This document shows, one piece after another, positions 26,161-35,456 of a stretch of DNA of 64,000 bases. Location: NCBI GenBank assembly GCA_964419055.1, contig CAYQNU010000017.1, positions 24,086 to 88,085 of the forward strand. Direction: 5' to 3'. The notes beneath the pieces were generated by a model. That model worked only from the letters and a program-made list of their open reading frames with translations. It was not told the origin of the DNA and ran no database searches. Position 1 is the stretch's first letter; each line of letters opens with the position of its first letter. Origin of the DNA: CAYQNU01 sp964419055 (GTDB lineage: Bacteria > Bacteroidota > Bacteroidia > Flavobacteriales_D > Parvicellaceae). The position numbers and the translations under genes were made by a program.

Positions 26161-27585
26161 TCAGTATTTAAGCCATTTAAAAAGTTCCTTGTACGAAACC
26201 TTTTTGCCATACATCAAAATACCTGTGCGGTAAATTTTAGCTGCGAGCCAAGTGGTTCCAATAAAAGTTACAATAAGCAAAACCATTGAAAGAATTAATT
26301 GCCAACCTAAGCCCTCACCACCTGTTGCAGCAAAGCGAACCAGCATCACAATGGGTGAAGTAAAGGGTATTTCACTGCACCATACCATTATCGCACTGTT
26401 AGGGTCATCTATTCCTGTTATAGAAATCATGTAGGCAAAAACCAGAGGTAACGAAACGGGCAACATAAATTGTTGTGTGTCGGTTTCACTATCTACTGCA
26501 GCTCCGATGGCCGCCATCAACGAACCATATAATAAATAACCAGCAATAAAATAAAATAAGAACAAACCAATTAAACTAACCCACGGAACATCATTCAATA
26601 AAAACATCAGAATTTCATTGTCTTGAATGGTATTATAAGCCTCTTCTTGACTAACCAACATGGGTTTTACGCCTGTTGCTACCTGATCCGTTGGATTTCC
26701 TTCGGCTTGAAGGGCTGCACTGTATTTATCGCCTAAAGCCATCGGTAAGACTACACTGGTTACAGCAAAAATCAAAACAATCCAAATAACAAATTGGGTA
26801 AGCCCCACAAACATTATCCCAATAATTTTTCCCATCATTAATTGAAAAGGTTTCACAGACGAGATGATTACCTCTACTATTCGATTAGATTTTTCTTCAA
26901 TAACACCGCGCATTACTTGCACACCATAAAGAAAAATAAATAAGTAAACAAATAACCCAAAGGCAAATCCAATCATGGCTTTTTTACTTACACCTTCATC
27001 TTTGTTGGTTTTGTAATCAACCACGTGAAAGGGGATTTTTGCTTTTAGCAAATCAAAAGTGTCTTTACTAATATTAAAATCTTCTAACCTTGCCCTTTCA
27101 TAGGACTCATTAACTAAAGAGTTTAAATAATTTTGAACCTTTGAATTTGGAGTTTCTTTATAAACAAGCTTTGCTGGATTTGTACCCGCAATGTTTTGAG
27201 GAAAGTAAAGAATTAAATCAATTTTATCATTATTAGGAAATTCCTCAAGGGCATCAGCATATGATTTCCCTTCATCTAATGGGTAATTATAGAAGGTGTA
27301 ATTTGTGTTTAATTTTTTATCGGGATCGTAATACTTGAAATTAGGATCAACGGTAGTTTTTGCATTTTTTGCAATGTACTGCTTTTCGAATATATGAATT
27401 GAAATAACACTTGATTCATCTACAACTAAAACATTCAACTTCTTCTCTTCAGGCATTCCCAAGTAGATGACCGCAACTAAAAAGGCTGCTACCAAAAGGG
27501 GCACACCCAATGTCATTACAATAAATGACTTTTTCTTAACTCTCGAAGAGTATTCTCTTCCTATAATTAATCCAATTTTGCTCAT
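26161..27585 (-). CDS. ABC transporter permease (NatB-like, ABC-2 type)
   Basis: A 474-residue membrane component. It starts at ATG 27585 (MSKIGLIIGREY); the in-frame extension to 27663 overlaps the ATPase gene and is dropped. One N-terminal helix (about 22-45), a large extracytoplasmic domain (about 45-225), then five to six helices with EEKSNRIVEVIISSVKP, the typical ABC-2/NatB coupling segment. It probably exports sodium or a drug-like substrate. It is last in the grpE-dnaJ-ATPase-permease operon. Confidence 0.88.
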   Translation of the reverse strand: MSKIGLIIGREYSSRVKKKSFIVMTLGVPLLVAAFLVAVIYLGMPEEKKLNVLVVDESSVISIHIFEKQYIAKNAKTTVDPNFKYYDPDKKLNTNYTFYNYPLDEGKSYADALEEFPNNDKIDLILYFPQNIAGTNPAKLVYKETPNSKVQNYLNSLVNESYERARLEDFNISKDTFDLLKAKIPFHVVDYKTNKDEGVSKKAMIGFAFGLFVYLFIFLYGVQVMRGVIEEKSNRIVEVIISSVKPFQLMMGKIIGIMFVGLTQFVIWIVLIFAVTSVVLPMALGDKYSAALQAEGNPTDQVATGVKPMLVSQEEAYNTIQDNEILMFLLNDVPWVSLIGLFLFYFIAGYLLYGSLMAAIGAAVDSETDTQQFMLPVSLPLVFAYMISITGIDDPNSAIMVWCSEIPFTSPIVMLVRFAATGGEGLGWQLILSMVLLIVTFIGTTWLAAKIYRTGILMYGKKVSYKELFKWLKY

Positions 27586-27595
27586 TTGTGTGGTG

Positions 27596-28555
27596 TTAAA
27601 GGGTGTTTGTTGTTGTTGAATTTTCAAGATCTTGGTCCCCAACAACTTTAATAAAAATATCATTCATGGAAGGCATTACTTTGTTGACACTCAAGATTTC
27701 GATAGCGTCTAACAAGCCTTTAAGGTAATTGTTGAGTGAATTTCCGTCATGAATTTTTATGGTAGCCACAAACTCATTCTCACCCAATTGTTTTCTTTCA
27801 ATAAGTTCCCAACCACCCCATACGGCATTTGCAAAGGCCACTACATTACCTTTAAATTGTATGTTGTACATATCCTTAGAGAAGTCGTTTTTTATTTGAG
27901 CTACTTTTCCAGATAATACATTTCGTGATTTATTGATAAGGGTAATTTCGTCACAGATTTCTTCTACAGAAGCCATATTGTGAGTAGAAAAAATTACGGT
28001 CGTACCCTCTTTTCGCAATTCTAAAATTTCTTTTTTAATTAAATTGGCATTGATGGGGTCAAAACCACTAAAAGGTTCGTCCAATATCAATAGTTTTGGT
28101 TTGTGAATTACGGTGGTTATGAATTGTACTTTTTGAGCCATACCTTTAGATAACTCATCCACTTTTTTGTCCCACCAACTTTCTATTTCAAACTTTTTGA
28201 ACCAAAATTTTAAGTTGGCATTAGCATCATTTTTTGACATTCCTTTAAGTCGCGCCAAATAAAGAGCTTGCTCACCAATTTTCATTTTTTTGTACAAGCC
28301 TCGTTCCTCAGGTAAGTATCCAATGAGTGAAATGTGTTTAGGTTGTAACTTTTCGCCCATCATATACACCTCGCCCTTATCTGGCCCTGTGATTTGATTA
28401 ATGATACGAATTAAGGATGTTTTACCCGCACCATTTGGACCTAAAAGTCCATAAATAGTTTGTGGCGCTACCTCAATGCTAACATCGTTGAGCGCCACAT
28501 GCTGTGCGTAACTTTTAAAAACGTTATCGGCTTTAAATATGGGTGTTTGACTCAT
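27596..28555 (-). CDS. ABC transporter ATP-binding protein (NatA-like)
   Basis: A 319-residue ATPase with Walker A GPNGAGKTS near residue 40, the signature ELSKGMAQKVQF near 134, Walker B LLILDEPFSGFDP near 153 and the switch His in STHNM. The C-terminal extension of about 90 residues is typical of this Bacteroidota subfamily. It pairs with the permease 10 bases downstream and follows dnaJ by 50 bases. Confidence 0.93.
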   Translation of the reverse strand: MSQTPIFKADNVFKSYAQHVALNDVSIEVAPQTIYGLLGPNGAGKTSLIRIINQITGPDKGEVYMMGEKLQPKHISLIGYLPEERGLYKKMKIGEQALYLARLKGMSKNDANANLKFWFKKFEIESWWDKKVDELSKGMAQKVQFITTVIHKPKLLILDEPFSGFDPINANLIKKEILELRKEGTTVIFSTHNMASVEEICDEITLINKSRNVLSGKVAQIKNDFSKDMYNIQFKGNVVAFANAVWGGWELIERKQLGENEFVATIKIHDGNSLNNYLKGLLDAIEILSVNKVMPSMNDIFIKVVGDQDLENSTTTNTL

Positions 28556-28605
28556 TGTCTAATCTTAATTGGATAAATTAATTGTGCAATTATACCATTT
28601 GAAAA

Positions 28606-29709
28606 CTATGTAAAATGTTCTTTCATTCGTTCAAAAAATCCTTTACTACTTTTATTGTTAGGTTTAAAATTAGCATTTTCTTTTAATCCTTCCAATGTTT
28701 TACGCTCATCACTTGATAATTTCTCAGGTGTATATAACAATACATTTATTAATTGGTCACCTTTTCGATAACTATTTAATGCGGGTATACCTTTTCCTTG
28801 CAAGCGCAATACTTTACCACTTTGTGTTCCAGCAGGAATTTTAATTTTCGCTTTACCTTCTACCAAGGGCACTTCTACTTCTGTTCCTAATGCAGCATCA
28901 ATAAAACTTAGATGCAAATCATAATGTAAATCGTTACCATTTCTTTCTAAATATTCGTGTTCTGCTTCTTCTATGGCTATAATCAAATCACCGGGAACAC
29001 CTCCTCCGGGAGCCTCATTACCATTACCCTGCATGCTCAATTGCATACCATCTTCTACTCCTGCAGGGATATTAATTGGGATGACAACTTCTTTTTTTTC
29101 CAATCCAGAGGCATCAACACCGGGAGGTCTATTGCCTATAATCTGACCTGATCCACTACAAGCATTGCAGGTAGTAGCCATTTGCATTTGTCCCAAAATA
29201 GTATTTTGAATGCGCACGGTTTGTCCAGTGCCATTACATGTGCTGCAAGTTTTGAATTCAACACCTGCAGCAGCAACCATTCTGTTTACTTTGATTTTCT
29301 TTTCTACTCCATTAACAATTTCTGCCAATGTGAGTTTTATTTTCACTCGTAGATCCGACCCTCTTCTTCTGCGTTGACCGCCACCGCCTCTGCGTTGACC
29401 ACCAAATGCATTGCCAAAAATATCCCCAAATTGAGAGAATATGTCATCCATATTCATTCCACCACCTTGGAATCCTCCACCACCGTTAAAAGCGTTGTGT
29501 CCAAACTGATTGTATTGTTGTCTTTTTTGAGGGTCGCTCAAAACTTCATATGCTTCAGCAGCTTCCTTAAATTTTTCTTCAGCAGCTTTATCACCTGGAT
29601 TTTTATCGGGGTGATATTTAATGGCCATTTGGCGATAAGCTTTTTTTATTTCGCTTTCTGAAGCACTTTTGCTAATTTCTAATACCTCGTAATAATCTCT
29701 TTTACTCAT
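28606..29709 (-). CDS. dnaJ: Chaperone DnaJ (reduced zinc finger)
   Basis: Co-chaperone that stimulates DnaK. The J domain (residues 1-70) has the HPD motif in KYHPDKNPG. A G/F region covers about 73-110. The zinc-binding region holds only two of the four CxxCxGxG motifs (CSTCNGTG and CNACSGSG), equivalent to motifs 2 and 3, so zinc site II is kept and site I is absent. C-terminal substrate-binding domains follow. To my recollection flavobacterial DnaJ proteins share this loss. It lies 22 bases after grpE. Confidence 0.95.
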   Translation of the reverse strand: MSKRDYYEVLEISKSASESEIKKAYRQMAIKYHPDKNPGDKAAEEKFKEAAEAYEVLSDPQKRQQYNQFGHNAFNGGGGFQGGGMNMDDIFSQFGDIFGNAFGGQRRGGGGQRRRRGSDLRVKIKLTLAEIVNGVEKKIKVNRMVAAAGVEFKTCSTCNGTGQTVRIQNTILGQMQMATTCNACSGSGQIIGNRPPGVDASGLEKKEVVIPINIPAGVEDGMQLSMQGNGNEAPGGGVPGDLIIAIEEAEHEYLERNGNDLHYDLHLSFIDAALGTEVEVPLVEGKAKIKIPAGTQSGKVLRLQGKGIPALNSYRKGDQLINVLLYTPEKLSSDERKTLEGLKENANFKPNNKSSKGFFERMKEHFT

Positions 29710-29731
29710 ACTTATTTGATTAAATAGTGTA

Positions 29732-30307
29732 CTATTGACCTACCACAACTTTTGCAAAACGCAATATTTTATCGTTAATGGAGTACCCTTTTTCAATAAC
29801 ATCAACTACCTTACCTTTCATATCCTCTGTTGGTGCAGGAATTTGCGTCAAAGCTTCATGTTTATCCGAATCAAAAGCCAAACCTTTGGGATCCATTACA
29901 ACTAATCCTTTTTTTGTAAGGTTAGCATTTAATTTATTATAAATTAAATTAAAGCCTTCTTTTACCTGAGCCAAATCGTCTGTTTTTTCATTATTGGCTA
30001 TGGCTCTTTCGAAATCATCCATTGTGGGTAATATTTCTTTTAAAATATCAGCACCAGCAGTAAACGTCAATTCCAACTTTTCCTTTGCAGTTCGTTTTTT
30101 AAAATTGTCAAATTCGCTGAATAAACGAATAAACTTATCGTGTAATTCATTGTATTCAAGCTCTTTCTTCTCCAAAGGAGTCATTTCTCCGTTATTGTTT
30201 TCAACTTCAACAGAATCTTGATTGGATTCATTTTTCAATTCTTCTTGCGTATTATTTTCCATATTTTGATGAATAGATTCTTGATTTTTTGATTCTTCGG
30301 TGTTCAT
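29732..30307 (-). CDS. grpE: Nucleotide exchange factor GrpE
   Basis: Releases ADP from DnaK. A 191-residue protein with an acidic, Gln/Asn/Glu-rich N-terminal region (about 1-45), a long coiled-coil helix from about 45 with FDNFKKRTAKEKLE, and the C-terminal beta domain ending in the conserved Y(S)INDKILRFAKVVV. First gene of the heat-shock-associated operon with dnaJ. Confidence 0.95.
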   Translation of the reverse strand: MNTEESKNQESIHQNMENNTQEELKNESNQDSVEVENNNGEMTPLEKKELEYNELHDKFIRLFSEFDNFKKRTAKEKLELTFTAGADILKEILPTMDDFERAIANNEKTDDLAQVKEGFNLIYNKLNANLTKKGLVVMDPKGLAFDSDKHEALTQIPAPTEDMKGKVVDVIEKGYSINDKILRFAKVVVGQ

Positions 30308-30435
30308 TATAAAACATTTTTGAATTTACGATTTTGGTCAAATCAACTATATTGCCAAAATAGAATTGAAGTCAATATGTCATAATTCTCCTAAACACGG
30401 ACGGTTAAGGTACTAATTTTTGTCATAAAAAGTTA

Positions 30436-30473
30436 AAAAAAAGTGCCATTGTTAATCATAACAACGGCACTTT
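30436..30473 (-). terminator. Terminator of the yicC-to-tlpA operon
   Basis: On the minus strand the stem GTGCCGTTGTTA/TAACAATGGCAC (one mismatch) is followed by eight T's, 36 bases beyond the TlpA-like stop codon. Confidence 0.85.
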
Positions 30474-30508
30474 GTAAAAAGATAAAAATCAAAAAAGATA
30501 TACAAAAA

Positions 30509-31090
30509 CTATAATTTCGTTACCAATTTGTCAATTTCAATGTGAAGCGCATCTCCCCTTAGGTTTTTCCCTAAAATAACTCCATTCTCGTCAATTAACA
30601 CACTAAAAGGAATAGAATTAACGCCATAAAGAGCCGCTGCCTTATTATTCCATTTTTGCAAATCAGAAACATGATATTTCCAAGTCAATTTATCTTGAGC
30701 GATTGCTTTAATCCAAGCATCTTTGTTTTGATCTAAAGAAACACTGAATACTTCAAAACCTTTTGCCGTTTTGAATTTTGCACTTTTATATTTTTCATAT
30801 GCAGCCACTACGTTGGGATTCTCATAACGACATGGTCCACACCAAGATGCCCAAAAATCTATGAGTACAACTTTCCCTCTTAATGAATTGAGTGACATCA
30901 CTTTTCCATCAACACCAGCCATTTCAATATTTGGGGCCACGTCACCAACATTTAAACCAGTTTTTTGCTCAATAGAAACCATTGCTATAGCGGCATTCAA
31001 CGTAATTATTTTTGGAGGAGGATTACCTTGAGAAGCCATGAGAGCAAAAGAAGTAAATCCAAGCAAAAGTGTACTGACTATTTTTTTCAT
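30509..31090 (-). CDS. Exported TlpA-like thioredoxin-fold protein
   Basis: A 193-residue thiol-disulfide oxidoreductase with a signal peptide (about residues 1-20). The AhpC/TSA-thioredoxin domain has the active site WASWCGPCR near residue 83 and the cis-Pro region NSIPFSVLID near 160. Probably a periplasmic reductant for c-type cytochrome maturation or general thiol repair. It follows murA by 52 bases, probably as the last gene of the operon. Confidence 0.88.
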   Translation of the reverse strand: MKKIVSTLLLGFTSFALMASQGNPPPKIITLNAAIAMVSIEQKTGLNVGDVAPNIEMAGVDGKVMSLNSLRGKVVLIDFWASWCGPCRYENPNVVAAYEKYKSAKFKTAKGFEVFSVSLDQNKDAWIKAIAQDKLTWKYHVSDLQKWNNKAAALYGVNSIPFSVLIDENGVILGKNLRGDALHIEIDKLVTKL

Positions 31091-31142
31091 TTTTTAATTT
31101 GCATTTAAGACTTCGAAAATTAACAAAAACTGTACCACGAAG

Positions 31143-32450
31143 TTATCGCATACGTCTAATATCTGCACCAAGGTTATTTAAACGTAACTCAATGTTCTCA
31201 TATCCTCTATCTATTTGTTCAATATTATGGATAATGCTTTTACCTTTAGCAGATAAGGCAGCAATTAATAGAGCAACACCAGCACGAATATCGGGTGAAG
31301 TCATAGTAATACCTCTCAGTGCTGTTTTTCGTTCCAAACCAATTACTGATGCTCTATGAGGATCACATAATATGATTTGTGCACCCATATCAATAAGTTT
31401 ATCTACAAAAAACAAACGACTTTCGAACATTTTTTGATGAATCAACACGCTGCCTCTAGCTTGCGTAGCAACTACTAAAACAATACTTAATAAATCTGGC
31501 GTAAAACCTGGCCAAGGTGCATCAGCAATAGTCATTATAGAGCCATCAATAAACGATTCTATTTCATAAAGTTCTTGCTCTGGAATATGAATATCGTCAC
31601 CTATTCTATTCATTTTTATGCCCAGTCTTTTAAATACGTCTGGAATCATACCCAAATTATCATAGGAAACATCTTTAATGGTAATATCCGATTGGGTCAT
31701 GGCAGCTAAACCAATAAAACTTCCAATTTCAATCATATCGGGTAAAATGCGATGTTCGCATCCGTGCAATTCCTTTACTCCTTCTATGGACAACATATTA
31801 CTACCGATACCAGTGATTTTCGCTCCCATTGAATTCAACATCTTACACAATTGTTGCAAGTAAGGCTCACAAGCAGCATTATAAATAGTTGTAATTCCTT
31901 CTGCTAAAACGGCTGCCATTACAATATTTGCTGTTCCTGTTACCGATGCTTCATCTAATAACATATAGCAACCTTTTAACTGTTCAGCTTCAGCCATAAA
32001 AAAGTCGGTGTTGGTATCATAGGTAAATTTGGCACCTAAATTTTGAAAACCCAAAAAATGAGTATCCAATCTTCTTCTTCCTATTTTATCTCCACCTGGT
32101 TTTGGGATATAACCTTTGCCAAAACGTGCCAACAAAGGCCCAACAATCATTATACTTCCTCGAAGACCCCCACCTTTTTGTTTAAACTCTTCAGTGAGCA
32201 TATAGTCAACATCAATATCGTCTGCCAAAAAACTGTATTTCCCTTTATCTAATTTTTGTACTTTAACACCTAATGCTTGAAGCAAATTAATCAATTTATT
32301 TACATCAATAATATCAGGAATATTACTAATTATTACTTCTTCTTTAGTGAGTAAAACTGTATTTAACACTTGTAAAGCTTCGTTTTTTGCTCCTTGAGGA
32401 ATCAGGTTACCTTTTAACTTATTACCTCCATAGATTTCGAATGACCCCAT
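31143..32450 (-). CDS. murA: UDP-N-acetylglucosamine 1-carboxyvinyltransferase MurA (Asp active-site variant)
   Basis: First committed step of peptidoglycan synthesis, adding enolpyruvate to UDP-GlcNAc. The 435 residues have the two-domain EPSP-synthase fold, with the N-terminal KNEALQVL and GGGLRGSIMIVGPLLARFG. The flexible loop reads PGGDKIGRR, so Asp121 replaces the Cys of the E. coli enzyme (Cys115) that is alkylated by fosfomycin. Such Asp forms are active in other bacteria and insensitive to the drug. Cotranscribed with DUF4290 upstream. Confidence 0.95.
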   Translation of the reverse strand: MGSFEIYGGNKLKGNLIPQGAKNEALQVLNTVLLTKEEVIISNIPDIIDVNKLINLLQALGVKVQKLDKGKYSFLADDIDVDYMLTEEFKQKGGGLRGSIMIVGPLLARFGKGYIPKPGGDKIGRRRLDTHFLGFQNLGAKFTYDTNTDFFMAEAEQLKGCYMLLDEASVTGTANIVMAAVLAEGITTIYNAACEPYLQQLCKMLNSMGAKITGIGSNMLSIEGVKELHGCEHRILPDMIEIGSFIGLAAMTQSDITIKDVSYDNLGMIPDVFKRLGIKMNRIGDDIHIPEQELYEIESFIDGSIMTIADAPWPGFTPDLLSIVLVVATQARGSVLIHQKMFESRLFFVDKLIDMGAQIILCDPHRASVIGLERKTALRGITMTSPDIRAGVALLIAALSAKGKSIIHNIEQIDRGYENIELRLNNLGADIRRMR

Positions 32451-32496
32451 TGTTGTTGATTTTATTAGGTTAGTTTTTTGTGTTCGTTAGGTACAA

Positions 32497-33162
32497 TTAA
32501 TTTCTTTTCTTAAAGTTTTTCTTACGGTTTTTACTCGGATGTAAAGGAGCTGTAGCACGTTTTGCTTTTCGGAAATTTTTAAGCATTTCTGATGTTTGAC
32601 CCAATACATCTTCACTTGCAATTAACTTACCTCCTGACATTTCATAAAGGTTTTTGATAATCACCTGATCTTCAACCGAATCTTTATTCCATAACAAATA
32701 GGATGCTTTCAACATATTGGCTAATCTTCTAATCAATTCATTTTTTTCTTCACCTTCTTCCAATTTTACGGCAGCTTTGATCCATTCTTCAGCCAATCGA
32801 CCATAATGTCCAAATTTAATTCTGGAATGCGGGTAATCAATTAAACTTGGTTTGGATGTAAAACTCTCTTTCGATGGCCTAGGATAGGGCGATTCAACAT
32901 CCAATTCAAAATTAGCCATGATAAACAAATGAGCCCATAACTTATGATTATAATCCTCAAAATCTCGCAAATGAGGATTCAATTGCCCCATTACCTTTAT
33001 GATAGCTTGAGCACATTTATTTCGCTCTTCAGCATCTGTCAATGTAGTGCAATGCGTAATCATATTCTGAACATTTCTTCCGTATTCAGGGATTACCATT
33101 AAATCTCGAGAGGTATTGTAATCTAATGTATCGTTTGTATTCATAATTTTTAAGTTGCTCAT
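32497..33162 (-). CDS. DUF4290 domain protein
   Basis: A 221-residue protein of a family found throughout Bacteroidota. LDYNTSRDLMVIPEYGRNVQNMI is its signature opening. The C-terminus is very basic (KKNFKKRN). Another in-frame ATG lies at 33144 and could be the start. It usually sits directly before murA, as here, suggesting a role linked to cell-envelope growth, but the function is unknown. Confidence 0.88.
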   Translation of the reverse strand: MSNLKIMNTNDTLDYNTSRDLMVIPEYGRNVQNMITHCTTLTDAEERNKCAQAIIKVMGQLNPHLRDFEDYNHKLWAHLFIMANFELDVESPYPRPSKESFTSKPSLIDYPHSRIKFGHYGRLAEEWIKAAVKLEEGEEKNELIRRLANMLKASYLLWNKDSVEDQVIIKNLYEMSGGKLIASEDVLGQTSEMLKNFRKAKRATAPLHPSKNRKKNFKKRN

Positions 33163-33253
33163 ATCAAAATAATGTTTTGATGTTCAAAGGTAATTTATTT
33201 TTTTGGGTTGGAGTAGGTTGTTTTTTAAACAACAGTGTCTTGAAAGTTATCTA

Positions 33254-33892
33254 CTAACGATAAAAATTCATTTTATCAACATATTCTAAGACTTCCTTAG
33301 TTAAGAAAAACTGCACATCCATTTTGGCATGAATCATTTTTCTTATACTACTCGAACTAATGTCAATAACTGGAGCTTCTGAGAACAAAAAGGAATTCGG
33401 GAATTCATTAACAATAGAGTATTTCAAAAAATTCATTTTTTTTTCACCGATTGTTTCGTTATCTTGAATAATTCTGGGATAAACAACCACCTTATGATTT
33501 GAAAGTATGGTTTTGTAATTTTTCCATTTGTGAAATGATCTCAGATTATCTTCCCCCATTATTAAAGTAAAATTGGCCTCACTGTTCAGTTCTTTTAAAT
33601 GAGCTAAAGTTTGCACGGTGTAATTAGGTTGAGGCAACTTAAACTCAATATCCGATGCTTTAAATTCAAACACATTTTCAATCGCTTCTTTTACCATACT
33701 TAAACGATGGTAATCGGGCAATAATTCTGACTTTATTTTATGAGGATTATGAGGAGTAACCACAAACCAAATTTCGTCTAATTGCTGCTCTTGTCTTATA
33801 AAATTAGCTATAATGAGGTGGCCAACATGAATAGGATTAAAAGTACCGAAAAAAAGGCCAATATTTTTATTTATTTTACTTAATCCACTCAT
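33254..33892 (-). CDS. nadD: Nicotinate-nucleotide adenylyltransferase NadD
   Basis: Joins nicotinate mononucleotide and ATP in NAD synthesis. The 212 residues contain the nucleotidyltransferase motif GTFNPIHVGHL near residue 16 (HxGH) and the second motif ISSSSIRKMI near 185. The start codon overlaps the gmk stop by one base (TAATG), indicating translational coupling. Confidence 0.94.
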   Translation of the reverse strand: MSGLSKINKNIGLFFGTFNPIHVGHLIIANFIRQEQQLDEIWFVVTPHNPHKIKSELLPDYHRLSMVKEAIENVFEFKASDIEFKLPQPNYTVQTLAHLKELNSEANFTLIMGEDNLRSFHKWKNYKTILSNHKVVVYPRIIQDNETIGEKKMNFLKYSIVNEFPNSFLFSEAPVIDISSSSIRKMIHAKMDVQFFLTKEVLEYVDKMNFYR

Positions 33893-34467
33893 TATGGTTC
33901 AATTGATAAAAATCGTTCTACCACCTCTTCCGCTTCATTTAATGCCTTTAACAAAATATCATTATTTAACACATAATCAAAATGAACTGCATACCCCATT
34001 TCCTTTTCAGCTTTCGCCATTCTTCGTTCAATTGACTCATCCGTTTCGGTTGCTCTCTGAGATAATCGGTTGCGCAAATGTTGTATGGATGGAGGTTTTA
34101 CAAATATTGCTAAAGCTTTTTCTCCAAAATATTTTTTTAGATTTACTCCTCCCACAACGTCTACATCAAAAATCACAACTTTTCCCTGTTTCCAAATGCG
34201 TTCAACTTCAGATCTAAGCGTTCCATAAAAATTGTCGGTATACACTTCTTCCCATTCTACAAATTCATTCCGAGCTATTTTCTCTTTGAATTCATTGATG
34301 GATAAAAAATAGTAATCTACACCATGTTCTTCGTTTACCCTCATTGATCGGCTGCAAGCTGAAATTGAAAACGACAATTGATCATACTGATTTAATAAAT
34401 GTTTTACAATTGTTGTTTTGCCTGCACCTGAAGGGGCTGAAAAAATAATGGCTTTTCCGTTAATCAT
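33892..34467 (-). CDS. gmk: Guanylate kinase
   Basis: Phosphorylates GMP to GDP. A 191-residue protein with P-loop IFSAPSGAGKTT near residue 8, the GMP-binding SRSMRVNEEHGVDYYF segment, and the lid RLSQRATETDESIERR. Sits between yicC (17 bases upstream) and nadD (one-base overlap), the order usual in Bacteroidota. Confidence 0.96.
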   Translation of the reverse strand: MINGKAIIFSAPSGAGKTTIVKHLLNQYDQLSFSISACSRSMRVNEEHGVDYYFLSINEFKEKIARNEFVEWEEVYTDNFYGTLRSEVERIWKQGKVVIFDVDVVGGVNLKKYFGEKALAIFVKPPSIQHLRNRLSQRATETDESIERRMAKAEKEMGYAVHFDYVLNNDILLKALNEAEEVVERFLSIEP

Positions 34468-34484
34468 ATACCTCGTCTGTACTA

Positions 34485-35363
34485 TTACAATACGTTTAAA
34501 ATTTGTTCCTTAATACGCTCCAATTCATCTTTCATAACAACAACCAATTTTTGAATTTCAAGATGATTAGCTTTAGAGCCTAGAGTATTGATTTCTCTAC
34601 CAATTTCTTGAGAGATAAACCCTAACTTCTTACCTTGTTCTACCTCATTTTCAATAGTTTCCAAGAAATAAATTAGATGATTTGAAAGCCTCACTTTTTC
34701 TTCTGAAATATCATACTTTTCCATATAATATACCAATTCTTGTTCAAACCTATTTGGATCAAAATTAGTTTTCTCAACCAATTCGTCTAAATTTTTTCTA
34801 ATTCTATCTTTAACCGTTTCCAATCGCACTGCTTCATAAGGTTCAACTTGTTTTAGCAATTCGGCAATAGCAGTTATTCGATCTTTTAAATCGTTACACA
34901 AGGATTGACCCTCTTGAATTCTAAATTGATTAAATGCAACAAGGCATTGGTTTAATGTTTTTTGAGTTTCTGCCCATAGTTCTTCATTCAATTCTTCTTT
35001 AGAATTCTGAATTACATCAGGCAAACGCATAAGTGTAGCAAGTAAATCGGTAGAATTGGTTTGCAAACCTAACTCTTCATCTAGTTCTTTTAATTCATTG
35101 TAGTAGGCTTTTACCACACTTTTATCTATAGAATAAGTGGCGCTTACCCCCAAACGTTCCACATATATATTCAAGTCGCATTTCCCTCTTATAACTTCCG
35201 TTGACAAAGAATTTCTCAATTCCATTTCTTTTTCTCGAAATAGATTGGAGGATTTAATATTTAGATCAATGCCTTTGCTATTCAACGAACGCAATTCGAT
35301 AGTGATTTTCTGATTTCCAACGGTTGTTTCAGCTCTACCGTAACCTGTCATTGATTTCAACAT
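34485..35363 (-). CDS. yicC: YicC family endoribonuclease
   Basis: A 292-residue protein with the diagnostic opening MLKSMTGYGRAE and the RGKCDLNIYVER segment. The C-terminal DUF1732 part has LGFISQEIGREINTLGSKAN. The E. coli member is an endoribonuclease affecting small RNA stability. First gene of the yicC-gmk-nadD-DUF4290-murA-tlpA run. Confidence 0.93.
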   Translation of the reverse strand: MLKSMTGYGRAETTVGNQKITIELRSLNSKGIDLNIKSSNLFREKEMELRNSLSTEVIRGKCDLNIYVERLGVSATYSIDKSVVKAYYNELKELDEELGLQTNSTDLLATLMRLPDVIQNSKEELNEELWAETQKTLNQCLVAFNQFRIQEGQSLCNDLKDRITAIAELLKQVEPYEAVRLETVKDRIRKNLDELVEKTNFDPNRFEQELVYYMEKYDISEEKVRLSNHLIYFLETIENEVEQGKKLGFISQEIGREINTLGSKANHLEIQKLVVVMKDELERIKEQILNVL

Positions 35364-35456
35364 ACTTATAAATACAATAATTTCGGCAAAAATAACTATT
35401 TAATCAAGAGGAAAACGCAATATCTGATGGAATAAATTAAAGTGTTATAAAAACAG

